The notes below the pieces were generated by a model, which was not told where the DNA came from, made no database searches, and saw only the letters and a list, made by a program, of their open reading frames with translations. Shown in pieces: positions 25,628-34,058 of a DNA stretch of 64,000 nt; the first letter of the stretch is position 1, and each line of letters opens with the position of its first letter. The translations under genes and the position numbers were made by a program. Origin of the DNA: an uncultured Lachnospiraceae bacterium (GTDB lineage: Bacteria > Bacillota > Clostridia > Lachnospirales > Lachnospiraceae); the NCBI GenBank assembly GCA_947178145.1, contig CAMWXE010000016.1, forward strand, positions 1-64,000, written 5' to 3'.

Positions 25628-25737
25628 AATGTCATTAACTTAAGACCTTAATACCTAGGATTTGTGAACAAATGCAATGATTTATTGGGCATTTTCCAGC
25701 ACAATTTGTTGGTCAAATTCCTTAAGTTACTGACATT
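25628..25737. repeat. 110-bp inverted-repeat element, copy B
   Basis: The reverse complement of copy A (17048-17157) with two or three substitutions and identical length. Direct repeats TGTCTGAAC flank it at 25618-25626 and 25739-25747. The sequence to its left (25569-25626) resembles 17229-17288 near copy A in direct orientation, so the elements sit within a wider repeat. There is no gene in 25457-25863. Confidence 0.82.
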
Positions 25738-25786
25738 GTGTCTGAACAGTAACATAACTGTATAATGATAAAAGAAACATAACTGG

Positions 25787-25835
25787 TTGCTTTTGGCGGT
25801 AGGTTGTGGTATGCTGTAAATAGTTCTATATAGAA
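25787..25835 (+). promoter_or_regulatory. Promoter and palindromic operator of the MarR gene
   Basis: -35 TTGCTT (25787-25792), a 17-nt spacer and -10 TATGCT (25810-25815). A perfect 12-bp palindrome TTCTATATAGAA at 25824-25835 lies at the expected start of transcription, in the place and form expected for an autoregulating MarR dimer. Confidence 0.6.
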
Positions 25836-25863
25836 ATGTTCTAACTAGATAAGAGGTGACTAA

Positions 25864-26304
25864 TTGGAGACAAAAGGTGGATTTTATATCACGCAGATTA
25901 AGCAGCTTCAGGACAGGATTTTTGAGCGGCTGCTGTTGGAAAACGGCATCGAGATCAGCGGTGGGCAGGGGCGCATTTTATTTGTCTTATGGAAAACGGA
26001 TCATATGACCATCAGCGAGATCAGCGGGAAAACGTCGCTTGCCAGAAATACGGTGTCTATTGTGGTAGATGGAATGGTGCATAAGGGGATTGTCGAGCGA
26101 AGGATCAATCCCGCGAATCGCCGCCAGACAATTATATCACTCACAGAATACGCCAAATCCCTCCAGGAGCAGTATGAACAGGTATCGCAGCGGATGAACA
26201 CGCTGTTCTACGAGGGATTTTCTGAGGAGGAGCAGAGACAGTTTGAACAATATCTCGCCCGTATCCTCGATACACTGACAAAGAACCTGCGTGTAAAAAA
26301 GTAG
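25864..26304 (+). CDS. MarR-family transcriptional regulator
   Basis: 146 aa winged-helix regulator. The HTH is MTISEISGKTSLARNTVSIV near residues 46-65, followed by the wing with RINPANRRQTIISLTEYA, the family's conserved block. It starts at TTG 25864 after GAGGTG, the only start with a ribosome site. It lies 21 bp before a flavin/PNPOx-fold oxidoreductase, presumably its target, and behind its own palindromic operator at 25824. MarR repressors usually release DNA on binding phenolic or oxidising ligands; the ligand is unknown. Confidence 0.88.
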   Translation: METKGGFYITQIKQLQDRIFERLLLENGIEISGGQGRILFVLWKTDHMTISEISGKTSLARNTVSIVVDGMVHKGIVERRINPANRRQTIISLTEYAKSLQEQYEQVSQRMNTLFYEGFSEEEQRQFEQYLARILDTLTKNLRVKK

Positions 26305-26325
26305 TTTTAGAAGGGAGATTTTCAA

Positions 26326-26748
26326 ATGATAACAGGAGAACAAGTGATTGAATTTATCAGGAAACAAAAGGTAGCTTTTATTGCCTCCGTGGACGAGGAC
26401 GGTTTTCCGAATATGAAGGCGATGTTTGTCCCGCGCAAGATTGATGGAAATTTGTTTTATTTTAGCACAAATACATCTTCCATGCGCGCACAGCAGTTTC
26501 TGAAAAACCCAAAAGCGAGCATCTATTTTTACAATAAAGGCCGCTTCAGGTATGAGGGTATCATGCTGGTTGGGACAATGGAAGTGCTGCAGGACGAGGA
26601 GAGCAAACGGGAAATATGGTGTGCCGGTGATACGATGTATTATAAACAGGGCGTGACAGATCCCGATTACTGTGTGCTAAAGTTTACAGCGGTAAAGGGC
26701 AGGCGTTACTGCAATTTGAAAACAGAGGAATTTGATATGAGCTTATAA
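26326..26748 (+). CDS. Pyridoxamine 5'-phosphate oxidase-fold flavin protein
   Basis: 140 aa of the split-barrel FMN-binding family. VAFIASVDEDGFPNMKAMFVP near residues 16-36, LFYFSTNTSSMRAQQFLKNP near 45-64 and KASIYFYN are the usual flavin-contact blocks. Catalytic residues of true PdxH are absent, so a general stress/GSP26-like or nitroimidazole-reducing role is more likely than B6 metabolism. GAAGGGAG lies upstream. It forms an operon with the MarR gene and ends at the terminator at 26750. Confidence 0.85.
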   Translation: MITGEQVIEFIRKQKVAFIASVDEDGFPNMKAMFVPRKIDGNLFYFSTNTSSMRAQQFLKNPKASIYFYNKGRFRYEGIMLVGTMEVLQDEESKREIWCAGDTMYYKQGVTDPDYCVLKFTAVKGRRYCNLKTEEFDMSL

Positions 26749-26749
26749 A

Positions 26750-26777
26750 GTCGGGCGCGTTTGTACCCGGCTTTTTT
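26750..26777 (+). terminator. Rho-independent terminator
   Basis: GTCGGG (26750-26755) pairs with CCCGGC (26766-26771; one G-T pair), followed by TTTTTT. It is placed directly after the stop of the flavin-protein gene. Confidence 0.8.
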
Positions 26778-26892
26778 ATGATTATGGAAAAAAACAATAA
26801 ATTATATTTTTTTACAACCAAAACAACAAAATCCGTACTTAGTATATGTGGAGGCTGTTTATCTATAAAATGACAGGAGGTGAAATCACACT

Positions 26893-27450
26893 ATGGATGA
26901 CGAGACGATTGTAAGTCTTTATTGGGCACGAAATGAAAGCGCGATTGCAGAAACATCTTTAAAATATGGCGGACTTTGTAATCATATTGCAAACAATATT
27001 CTCTCAAACTACCAGGACAGGGAAGAATGTATCAATGATAGTTACCTTGCAGTCTGGAACGCAATTCCGGATAAACATCCAAACAGATTTTCTGTATTTC
27101 TAAGCAGAATTGTCAGAAATTTGGCGTTAAAGAAATATGAATATATTTCTGCTGCAAAAAGAAATCCGGCTGTTGTCACATCATTAGAGGAATTAGGTGA
27201 CTGCGTATCTGGAACAGACAGCATAGAGTCGGAAATCGAAAAAAAGAATATAGAAAGTGCGATTGATAAATTCCTTTGGCGTTTAGAGGAGGAAAAACGA
27301 AATGTATTTATACGGCGGTACTGGTATTTTGATTCCATAGAAACTATTTGTAAATGTACAGGTTTCAGCCAAAGCAAGGTAAAATCCATGCTGTACGAAA
27401 TGCGCCGTAAGTTAAAAAAATATTTAGAAAGTGAGGGTATCAAAGTATGA
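26893..27450 (+). CDS. Sigma-70 family (ECF-like) RNA polymerase sigma factor
   Basis: 185 aa. The region 2 core is SNYQDREECINDSYLAVWNA near residues 38-57, then FSVFLSRIVRNLALKKY. Region 4 HTH is SIETICKCTGFSQSKVKSML near 150-170. AGGAGGTG lies 10 nt before the ATG. The stop overlaps the next start (ATGA), so it is translationally coupled to the membrane protein that follows, the usual sigma/anti-sigma arrangement. Its regulon is unknown and probably includes its own promoter. Confidence 0.85.
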   Translation: MDDETIVSLYWARNESAIAETSLKYGGLCNHIANNILSNYQDREECINDSYLAVWNAIPDKHPNRFSVFLSRIVRNLALKKYEYISAAKRNPAVVTSLEELGDCVSGTDSIESEIEKKNIESAIDKFLWRLEEEKRNVFIRRYWYFDSIETICKCTGFSQSKVKSMLYEMRRKLKKYLESEGIKV

Positions 27451-28055
27451 ATAAAAAACAGCTTTCCGAACATATTGGGAACATTGACGACCGGCTTGTT
27501 GAACAGGCAGAAAAAATCCCGAATTACAGACAACTGCACCATCGTCAAACAATAAGACGCTTTATCACTGCGGCAGCAGCCTTTGTGCTTATGGCTTGCA
27601 GCTTTAGTGCAGGTGCGTTTGCATTTGCCCGTGAGATAGTGGTTGAAGTACCTGCAGAGCAGGAAACGATAAAATTGAAAGAAATCAATCTGACCCTGGT
27701 CCTGCCCGATGACTGGAAGGGAAAATATTCTGTAGAGAAAAATGGTCAAAATTATATCATTTATCACCCGCAAGTCAGAGAAGGCTATGGTACAGAAATA
27801 GCGTTTGACGGCGGTATCCTGTTTTATATTGTCTGCCACGAGGAACCAATGACGCCGGAACAATTTGTAGCGAACGGATATGATTTTGTCGGATACCGAT
27901 ATCTGTTTTCTACCAGTGATAAAACATATATTCTTTATTATCCAAGTGATGTGCAGTGGAACCCTGAGAATTCAGAACAGGAAGCGGAGTATCTGGGAAT
28001 GGAGAGAGAAATAGAAGATATTAAGTTTGTGGTTGACAATATCCTTGCTGACTGA
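27447..28055 (+). CDS. Probable anti-sigma factor (single-pass, DUF4367-like ectodomain)
   Basis: 202 aa. The short cytoplasmic N-terminus (about 1-35, KQLSEHIGNIDDRLVEQAEK) is in the position of the sigma-binding domain. One membrane span follows near 36-60 (FITAAAAFVLMACSFSAGAF) and then an extracytoplasmic domain of about 140 residues. The first codon overlaps the sigma gene. The topology and coupling support an anti-sigma role sensing an envelope signal. The HX3CX2C zinc motif of ZAS-type anti-sigmas is not seen, so the mechanism differs. Confidence 0.72.
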   Translation: MNKKQLSEHIGNIDDRLVEQAEKIPNYRQLHHRQTIRRFITAAAAFVLMACSFSAGAFAFAREIVVEVPAEQETIKLKEINLTLVLPDDWKGKYSVEKNGQNYIIYHPQVREGYGTEIAFDGGILFYIVCHEEPMTPEQFVANGYDFVGYRYLFSTSDKTYILYYPSDVQWNPENSEQEAEYLGMEREIEDIKFVVDNILAD

Positions 28056-28169
28056 AAATGTTTTGAATCTTGAAACAGGCATGGTGGGAATGCTGAACGT
28101 AAGGTATTTTTGTTCATAGCCATATAAAAAGAAAAAAATTTTAATATCATGATTACATGGAGGTTAAAA

Positions 28170-28682
28170 ATGGGAAACAAAAAACAAAAACTACGGAATA
28201 ATATATGGGTAATTGGTATCTTGTCTGCAATATTGCTTTCCGGGTGCAGTAAAGAGAATGTGCCAAAGGAAGATTCGTCTGTGGACAGCGGCATTGAAAG
28301 TACAATGGCAGAAAAAGACAGTATGCCAGAAGAATATAATTCAGGAGCTGAAAAATTGGCAGAAAATTCTGCACCCAGTGAAAAGGTTATGGAGCAGACT
28401 ATAAGCGAATGGAAAGAAATGTATGCTTCATTTTATGATTACCAGGATTGTTCCGCAGTTCTTTCAGAGCGTACAGAAAATGATGGAACTGTAGACGAAA
28501 TATTCACGGTAGACATTACATATACATCTGAACAGTCAGATGGTGACGAACCAGAGCATTTTATTGCAGATATGAAAGCAAGCTATCCGGCAGATAATCC
28601 GGAAGATATTACTTTATGGATGGATAACAGTGGCGGGGAAATGACGGCTCTTACTCTGTTTAAAGAGTGCGGTCCCGGTTGA
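28170..28682 (+). CDS. Small lipoprotein of unknown function
   Basis: 170 aa. The ORF track begins at 28149, but GGAGG with the ATG at 28170 gives MGNKKQKLRNNIWVIGILSA and lipobox LLSGC with Cys26. The mature part is acidic (Ser/Glu/Asp-rich to about residue 75) followed by a small globular domain with many acidic residues. It probably sits on the outer face of the membrane. It follows the sigma/anti-sigma pair by 114 bp and may be part of that regulon. No enzyme motif is visible. Confidence 0.72.
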   Translation: MGNKKQKLRNNIWVIGILSAILLSGCSKENVPKEDSSVDSGIESTMAEKDSMPEEYNSGAEKLAENSAPSEKVMEQTISEWKEMYASFYDYQDCSAVLSERTENDGTVDEIFTVDITYTSEQSDGDEPEHFIADMKASYPADNPEDITLWMDNSGGEMTALTLFKECGPG

Positions 28683-28857
28683 TAAATAATACCCCACTGA
28701 TATTTCCTGTATGGAAATGTCCAAGATACCTTATGTTCAGCATTCCCATCATATTTGCTTGAATGTCTAATCGTCCAATTTGTCGGGAAAAATCAAGACA
28801 GAAGAATGATATGAAAACTGAATATCCTTTACCTTTAGGTTCTGTGAAGATTTACAC

Positions 28858-29110
28858 AGTTTATTTTACACACCCGAACCACCCGGCTATTGAATAGACG
28901 GGTGGTTCACAGTTGTTTATCTTTTTAATATAGTAAATGAACGCATCATCTTTCTTATATTCGATATAGCCCAGTTTTTGATAAAAGGCATTTGTACGAA
29001 TGTTCCAAACTGGTGTATCAAGAAATATTTCTTTCTGGAAATACTATTTATCACCAATACATCTGATGTACTGGCTTTTGTCAATTCCATCATTAATCCG
29101 TGCATTCATT
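28858..29110 (-). pseudogene. C-terminal remnant of a GNAT acetyltransferase
   Basis: Reading the reverse strand gives ARINDGIDKSQYIRCIGDK, an in-frame stop, then YFQKEIFLDTPVWNIRTNAF and YQKLGYIEYKKDDAFIYYIK. The second part is the typical C-terminal part of a GNAT protein (N-X-X-A-X-X-X-Y-X-K-L-G-Y). The N-terminal acetyl-CoA-binding half is absent. ORF 28917-29105 is an out-of-frame shadow. Upstream lies half of a MITE, which may have caused the break. The hairpin GAACCACCCG / CGGGTGGTTC (28876-28908) is within its 3' end. Confidence 0.68.
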
Positions 29111-29121
29111 AGAGAATATAT

Positions 29122-29197
29122 TGGCGAGGCTTTTTGCCAATTACATATGCCTTTGCATATGCAATTGAGAATCGGAGAAATAGACAAGTTAAGATGC
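29122..29197. repeat. Partial, degraded copy of the 158-bp MITE
   Basis: GGCGAGGCTTTTTG (29122-29135) and ATCGGAGAAATAGACAAGTT plus AAGATGC (29171-29197) match consecutive parts of the right half of the copy at 45020. About 35 bp between them is replaced by unrelated sequence with ATATGC repeats. Neither element end is preserved. Confidence 0.65.
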
Positions 29198-29359
29198 TAT
29201 TATATCATCATATTTTTGGTGCAATCAGAAACAGGACACACAGTTGACATGTTTTTTGTGTTATAATTGCTGTATGCTGACAATCACAGTTTGGTCCAGG
29301 ACTTTGCACTGTGCTACAAAAGCCGAAAGCTGAACTGTTACTGCTGACGAAAAAGTATG

Positions 29360-29389
29360 TTGAAACAGATTGACATAGTTTCTTATAAT
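29360..29389 (+). promoter_or_regulatory. Promoter of the WYL regulator operon
   Basis: -35 TTGAAA (29360-29365), an 18-nt spacer and a perfect -10 TATAAT (29384-29389). It lies inside the 5' part of the ORF-track frame starting at 29357, showing that translation begins downstream, at 29423 (or 29399). Confidence 0.65.
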
Positions 29390-29422
29390 GATACCATGAT
29401 GAAAAGAGGAGAGCTTTCCACT

Positions 29423-30349
29423 ATGAAAATAGACAGACAGATTGGAATCCTGTCCATATTGCTGCAGAAGGACACGGTCACAGCGCCCTGTCTGGCAGAA
29501 CAGTTTGAGGTGTCCAGGCGGACCATCAACAGGGACATCAAAGACTTGTGCAAAGCGGGAATTCCGATTGTGACGAAACAGGGAATCAATGGCGGCATTG
29601 CGATTATGGAGAATTACAAGATGGACCGCACGCTGTTTACCAGCACAGAAATGCAGGATATCATTGCGGGAATCCGCAGCCTGGGCAGTGTCAATGGCAC
29701 CAACCGCTACGGACAACTGATGGAAAAGCTGTCGGCGGACTCCTCGGATTTCATGGTTGGAAACCAGTCGGTACTGATCGACTTATCCTCCTGGTACAAA
29801 GATTCGCTGGCGTCTAAGATTGAACTGATCCGCACATCCATCGACCAAAGCAGAGAACTGGAGTTTGCCTATTATTCCCCGAAAGGTGAATCGGAACGGT
29901 GCGTGGAGCCATATTATCTGATTTTCCGGTGGTCGAGCTGGTATTTGTGGGGATGGTGCAAAGCGCGGGAGGATTATCGCCTGTTCAAGCTAAACCGCAT
30001 GGACCATGTACAGATTTCAGAGAACGCGTTTTCCAAAAGACAGGCACCAGTGCCGGATCTGGGAGAAGAGCGGATTTTTCCAGGCGGGATTGCCGTGAAG
30101 GCACTCTTTGAGCCAGCGTGTAAATGGAGACTGGTCGAGGACTTTGGCCCACATTGCTTTGCGGTGCAGGAGGACGGGAGACTGCTGTTTCAGGCAGACT
30201 ATACAGATAAAGAAAATCTGATCACGTGGCTGCTTTCCTTCCGCGATCAGGTGAGGCTGCTGGAACCGAAGGAAATCCGCACAGAGATGCGGGAGCATAT
30301 CGAGCGCATGAGAAGAAATTATATGGAGGAAGAAAAAGATGGTATTTGA
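29423..30349 (+). CDS. WYL-domain transcriptional regulator
   Basis: 308 aa. The N-terminal winged HTH is DTVTAPCLAEQFEVSRRTIN near residues 16-35, as in DeoR/YafY-type HTH_11 proteins. A WYL domain follows from about 135 (LEFAYYSPKGESERCVEPYY, then RWSSWYLWGWCKAREDYRLF). WYL proteins sense ligands or nucleic acids. The start at 29423 fits the promoter at 29360 and the normal N-terminus MKIDRQIGILSILLQ. The gene overlaps by 11 nt a GyrI-like protein, with which WYL regulators are commonly paired. Confidence 0.88.
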   Translation: MKIDRQIGILSILLQKDTVTAPCLAEQFEVSRRTINRDIKDLCKAGIPIVTKQGINGGIAIMENYKMDRTLFTSTEMQDIIAGIRSLGSVNGTNRYGQLMEKLSADSSDFMVGNQSVLIDLSSWYKDSLASKIELIRTSIDQSRELEFAYYSPKGESERCVEPYYLIFRWSSWYLWGWCKAREDYRLFKLNRMDHVQISENAFSKRQAPVPDLGEERIFPGGIAVKALFEPACKWRLVEDFGPHCFAVQEDGRLLFQADYTDKENLITWLLSFRDQVRLLEPKEIRTEMREHIERMRRNYMEEEKDGI

Positions 30350-30971
30350 CTACAAGAAGGAATACAGGGAATTTTACATGCCGAAGAACAAACCAGGCAT
30401 GATTGAAGTGCCTGCGATGAATTATATCGCAGTCCGCGGAAAAGGCGATCCGAATATGGAGGGAGGCGAGTATAAGGAATCAATCGGATTGCTGTACGCG
30501 ATTGCCTTTACGATTAAGATGAGCAAGAAAGGCAGCCGCCAGATCGAGGGATACTTTGATTACGTGGTTCCGCCATTGGAGGGATTCTGGTGGCAGGAAG
30601 GCGTCTGCGGAATTGATTATGCGCACAAGGAGGCTTTTCAGTTTCTTTCTGTGATCCGCCTGCCGGATTTTGTGTCGAAGGAGGATTTTGACTGGGCCGT
30701 TCAGGAGGCGGAAGCGAAAAAGCATGAGGATTTTTCCAAGGTGGAGTTTTGGACCTATGACGAGGGATTGTGTGTGCAGTGTATGCATATTGGTCCCTAC
30801 GACAGCGAGCCGGAAACGGTTGACCGGATGCATGATTTTATGACAGGGCAGGGATATCAGCTTGACATCAGCGACAGGAGGATGCACCATGAGATTTATC
30901 TGAGTGATGCGCGAAGAACTGCACCTGACAGATTAAAGACCGTGATCCGTCATCCGGTCCGCAAAATTTAA
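30339..30971 (+). CDS. GyrI-like small-molecule-binding protein
   Basis: 210 aa, soluble. The fold family is GyrI-like/SBM: the start MIEVPAMNYIAVRGKGDP near residues 21-38, FWWQEGV near 87 and GLCVQCMHIGPYDSEPETVD near 147-166 are the usual strands and loop. Members bind or hydrolyse hydrophobic small molecules, often inside MerR/AraC-type regulators; stand-alone forms follow WYL or AraC genes. Translation is coupled to the WYL gene by an 11-nt overlap with GGAGGAAGAAA as ribosome site. The ligand is unknown. Confidence 0.85.
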   Translation: MVFDYKKEYREFYMPKNKPGMIEVPAMNYIAVRGKGDPNMEGGEYKESIGLLYAIAFTIKMSKKGSRQIEGYFDYVVPPLEGFWWQEGVCGIDYAHKEAFQFLSVIRLPDFVSKEDFDWAVQEAEAKKHEDFSKVEFWTYDEGLCVQCMHIGPYDSEPETVDRMHDFMTGQGYQLDISDRRMHHEIYLSDARRTAPDRLKTVIRHPVRKI

Positions 30972-31090
30972 CTATGCCGTCAATGACTTGTCTGTTCTCT
31001 TTTGCTATAATGATAGCAGGAACGATGGTAAATACGGTTGTTAAAGTTTATTCATAAAAAAATAAAATGATATGGAAAAGGAGAACAAAA

Positions 31091-31513
31091 ATGCAGATTG
31101 TACCTACACTAAATTTTGGAGGGAATTGTCGGGAAGCGATTCAAATGTATGAAAAAGCATTTAATGGAAAGATCAGCTGTATGATTACATATGGAGAAGC
31201 AAATGATCCCGAATACAATCCATTGCTTAAGGAACACCAAAGGGAATATATATACCATTCGGAACTTGTATTGGGCAGTCAGAGAATCATTATGAGTGAC
31301 GATGTGGATCATGAATTTCAAACGTGCTATTCAAATTTCCTCACGATTATGTATGATACAAAAGAAGAAGTACAAAGAGCATATGAAATGATGAAAGAAG
31401 GAAGTAAGACCATATATCAACTGGAAGCCACTCCATACAGTTCCTGCCGGGTTGTTTTTGTTGATAAGTTTGGAATTCGCTGGGGAATTATGACCGAGCA
31501 GACAGAGCGGTGA
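31091..31513 (+). CDS. VOC-superfamily (PhnB/glyoxalase-like) protein
   Basis: 140 aa. The ORF track starts at 31067; AAAGGAG 8 nt before ATG 31091 gives MQIVPTLNFGGNCREAIQMY, the standard opening of PhnB-type proteins. The two beta-alpha-beta-beta-beta halves can be traced, with FYEKAF-like MYEKAFNG and the terminal DKFGIRWGIM, where intact relatives carry a metal ligand or substrate loop. Proteins of this type include demethylmenaquinone-methyltransferase-like and glyoxalase/bleomycin-type folds; no specific substrate can be named. Confidence 0.85.
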   Translation: MQIVPTLNFGGNCREAIQMYEKAFNGKISCMITYGEANDPEYNPLLKEHQREYIYHSELVLGSQRIIMSDDVDHEFQTCYSNFLTIMYDTKEEVQRAYEMMKEGSKTIYQLEATPYSSCRVVFVDKFGIRWGIMTEQTER

Positions 31514-31602
31514 ATTCCGGTTTATGGAACTGTCAGGATAGAGCCTGTTTGAAAATGCGTTCTGTCAGATGTGCGGGCGCGATGGGCACAGAGGAGGAAA
31601 CA

Positions 31603-31938
31603 GTGGGAAACAGACCAGAATATGATGCAAAATTGATCGGGCGCAATTTAAAGCGTCTCCGTATAGCGAAAAAACTCTCAGTGGAGGAAGTGCGAAGGTA
31701 TCTGGGGCTGGGGTCGGTACAGGCGGTCTACAAATACGAGGCGGGCAAAAGCTATCCGCCGTCTGATGCAATATTTGCGCTCATGCAGCTGTATGAGGCG
31801 GACCTTTACGACATACTGTGCGGATGCGATCAGAGACCAGGTATCACATTCGTTCAAATGACACAGAAAAGACATATCAGAAAGATGAAAAAATACGTTA
31901 TCATTTACAGGAAATATATTGGTGGAAAAACCGGATAG
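31603..31938 (+). CDS. Xre-family transcriptional regulator
   Basis: About 111 aa. An N-terminal Cro/CI HTH, LSVEEVRRYLGLGSVQAVYK near residues 23-42, is followed by YEAGKSYPPSDAIFALMQLY, the typical tail. The C-terminus is basic (KRHIRKMKKYVIIYRKYIGG). The ORF frame extends to 31510, but AGGAGG lies 6 nt before GTG 31603 and the sequence before it is uncharacteristic. It lies at the end of the VOC gene and is convergent with the AAA/PD-(D/E)XK gene. The target is unknown. Confidence 0.78.
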   Translation: MGNRPEYDAKLIGRNLKRLRIAKKLSVEEVRRYLGLGSVQAVYKYEAGKSYPPSDAIFALMQLYEADLYDILCGCDQRPGITFVQMTQKRHIRKMKKYVIIYRKYIGGKTG

Positions 31939-31973
31939 GGACAGGCAATAACCATCTGTACTTTTCAGGAAAT

Positions 31974-32019
31974 AACGCGTGGCAATGATTTGTAAAAATG
32001 TCCATCATTGTCATGCGTT
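31974..32019. terminator. Large imperfect hairpin between convergent genes
   Basis: AACGCGTGGCAATGAT (31974-31989) pairs with ATCATTGTCATGCGTT (32004-32019) with two G-T positions, around a 14-nt loop. It lies between the Xre gene (+) and the AAA/PD-(D/E)XK gene (-). There is no long U-tract. Confidence 0.6.
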
Positions 32020-32071
32020 GTCTGCTTGCAGTTCTCTCATACTTCGCGAATGTCAATGCTGAATAAACGCA

Positions 32072-33760
32072 TCATAGCTTTGCTGCTAAAGGAAGGAGCT
32101 GCTTCGCCTTAGCCTGTTTCTGAAAAAATGAAATTCCATAACAAAGAATCTGTTCATAGCCATGAAGTCCTTCCGCATATTTTCTGGTAATTATTTGACA
32201 AATAGCATCATCACAGACTGCTTCCATATGTGATTCCAAATCAGATTTCTTTGCTTCGATTATGACTGCTCTGCGGTTTTTTTGATCCAAGAGCAGAATA
32301 TCTGGTCTTCCAAGCCCTTTTTCTTTGTTTGATTCTACTTCATACCCCAATCCCACAAACACGCCTGCAAGAAAAGCATGATAATAGTCCTCGTGATAGT
32401 CATGATAACTGATCGTTTTCCATAGGAGATCTGACAGGATTCTGGAGATGGTTTTCTCATCACCATTCCAAAAAGCGTCCATCATGGATTTCTGCATATT
32501 GTTATCTATGGTGTTCCTAAAATATGTCACAACAGTATCCTCAAAAATAGAGGCAATTTCCCGGTTTGGGATACGGAGGCTTACTGTTTCTCCCTCTTCC
32601 TCCACATCTGACTTGGTGAGGTACCCTGTCATCAGCAGTACACTCCACAGGTGATCTTCAGAGGAGTGAAGTATATCGTAAGTCAGTTCGTCAGAGATTG
32701 TCTGAATGATTGTACCGCCATTCATTAGAATTTCAAATTTACGGGATACAAGGAATTCAGTCCTTGTAATAAAGGACAGAAGAATTTCATTGTGACTGGT
32801 ATTTTTCCAATAATTCTTCGGCTTGGCGTTCTTTCTTTTTGTCAGTGCAGATATATAGTTCATCACGTCCCACGGGCAATAGACATAACTGTTTCCAAAC
32901 ACATAGCCATTGTACCATTCTCTTATGACATCCGCTTTATCTTCCCTGTCGGCAGCAGATAAGAGCTGCGCGACTTCACGGTCTGAAAAACCAAAGTATT
33001 GAGAAAAATCATCATCTAAAACAGAGTAGGGAGCAAAGTTGTTTGTTCCTGTAAAAATACTTTCCTTGGCGATGCGAAGACAGCCTGTAACAACTGCAAA
33101 CTTAAGAAACTGGTTGTCTTTTAATGCCATTCCGATCATACCTTTCATCATATTGAGCATGGGATGATAAAATGGATTTCCTGCAGCGTCCTTTTCACTT
33201 GCGGTAGCAAGTGGGACATCGTATTCGTCGATCAGAACGATCACTTCTTTTCCATAAGCAGCATGCATCATGCGCATAATTGTTTTTAAGGAGTTTTTGA
33301 CATCGGCAGCAGTACTGGTCTGCGCCTCCAGTCTCACAAAAATTTCAGCGTCATACTGATTAACGTTGTCATTGTCTTTCAGATCAGAATACTCTTTACA
33401 CACATCGGCTAATCGAACTTTGAGCAGGGCATACGCATCTTGGAAAGTTTCGGCCTCGATATCTTTCAGTGAAATAAAAAGTACTGGGTACTGGTTCTGC
33501 CATTTCTCACAAAACGCTCTGTGTTTCGTTATTTGAAGTCCCTCAAAGAGTTCCTGGCTGTCTTTTCTTATATCAAAAAAATATTCCATCATACTGAGCA
33601 TAAGTGTTTTGCCAAAACGTCTTGGTCTGGTAAACAGAGTCACCTCATTGTCAGTCTCTTTTATAAGCTCATACATAAGCTCAGTTTTATCGACATAATA
33701 ATTCCCTGCCCTGCGTAGTGCTGCAAAATTTGATCTTCCGACGCCGACCTTGAATGCCAT
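32072..33760 (-). CDS. AAA-ATPase-like protein with C-terminal PD-(D/E)XK nuclease domain (copy 2)
   Basis: 562 aa. It starts MAFKVGVGRSNFAALRRAGN with YVDKT near residue 22, P-loop-like TRPRRFGKTLMLSMM near 44-58 and Walker B VIVLIDEYD near 171-179. The C-terminal nuclease shows LGRPDILLLD near 490 and VIIEAKKSD near 504, giving the D and E-X-K residues. AAAGGAGA precedes the ATG. It is a full-length relative of the gene at 21512 but diverged, so the two are not a recent duplication. The family function is unknown. The flanking sequence on the 5' side (33761-34058) holds no gene. Confidence 0.85.
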   Translation of the reverse strand: MAFKVGVGRSNFAALRRAGNYYVDKTELMYELIKETDNEVTLFTRPRRFGKTLMLSMMEYFFDIRKDSQELFEGLQITKHRAFCEKWQNQYPVLFISLKDIEAETFQDAYALLKVRLADVCKEYSDLKDNDNVNQYDAEIFVRLEAQTSTAADVKNSLKTIMRMMHAAYGKEVIVLIDEYDVPLATASEKDAAGNPFYHPMLNMMKGMIGMALKDNQFLKFAVVTGCLRIAKESIFTGTNNFAPYSVLDDDFSQYFGFSDREVAQLLSAADREDKADVIREWYNGYVFGNSYVYCPWDVMNYISALTKRKNAKPKNYWKNTSHNEILLSFITRTEFLVSRKFEILMNGGTIIQTISDELTYDILHSSEDHLWSVLLMTGYLTKSDVEEEGETVSLRIPNREIASIFEDTVVTYFRNTIDNNMQKSMMDAFWNGDEKTISRILSDLLWKTISYHDYHEDYYHAFLAGVFVGLGYEVESNKEKGLGRPDILLLDQKNRRAVIIEAKKSDLESHMEAVCDDAICQIITRKYAEGLHGYEQILCYGISFFQKQAKAKQLLPLAAKL

Positions 33761-33896
33761 GTAAGAGTCTCCTTTCTAACTATCTATATCAAAGCAAATA
33801 GGTGATTGGTCTATACAATTAAACTTTATCATAAAAGCTTTATGATATCAAACAAAAATTAATGCTAAGGTACGTTAGTTTTTACTGATAAGCTAC

Positions 33897-33948
33897 AGTT
33901 CACACCCGGCAAATTTTGAAAGGAATTTTGTTTCTAGAAGTGTGAACT
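33897..33948. repeat. Inverted repeat in an intergenic region
   Basis: AGTTCACAC (33897-33905) and GTGTGAACT (33940-33948) form a perfect 9-bp inverted repeat with a 34-nt A/T-rich centre. It may be a small hairpin element or a remnant. The region 33761-34176 has no ORF that I can support; only this repeat and the promoter at 34059 are recognisable. Confidence 0.5.
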
Positions 33949-34058
33949 ATTTCAGAAAAAATGTATTTTTCTGGAAGGATGACAATGGAAACCCAATATG
34001 GAAAGATACATATGTATATGCGAGATTAAATACGGACGAATAAAGAAGGGAACTCATG

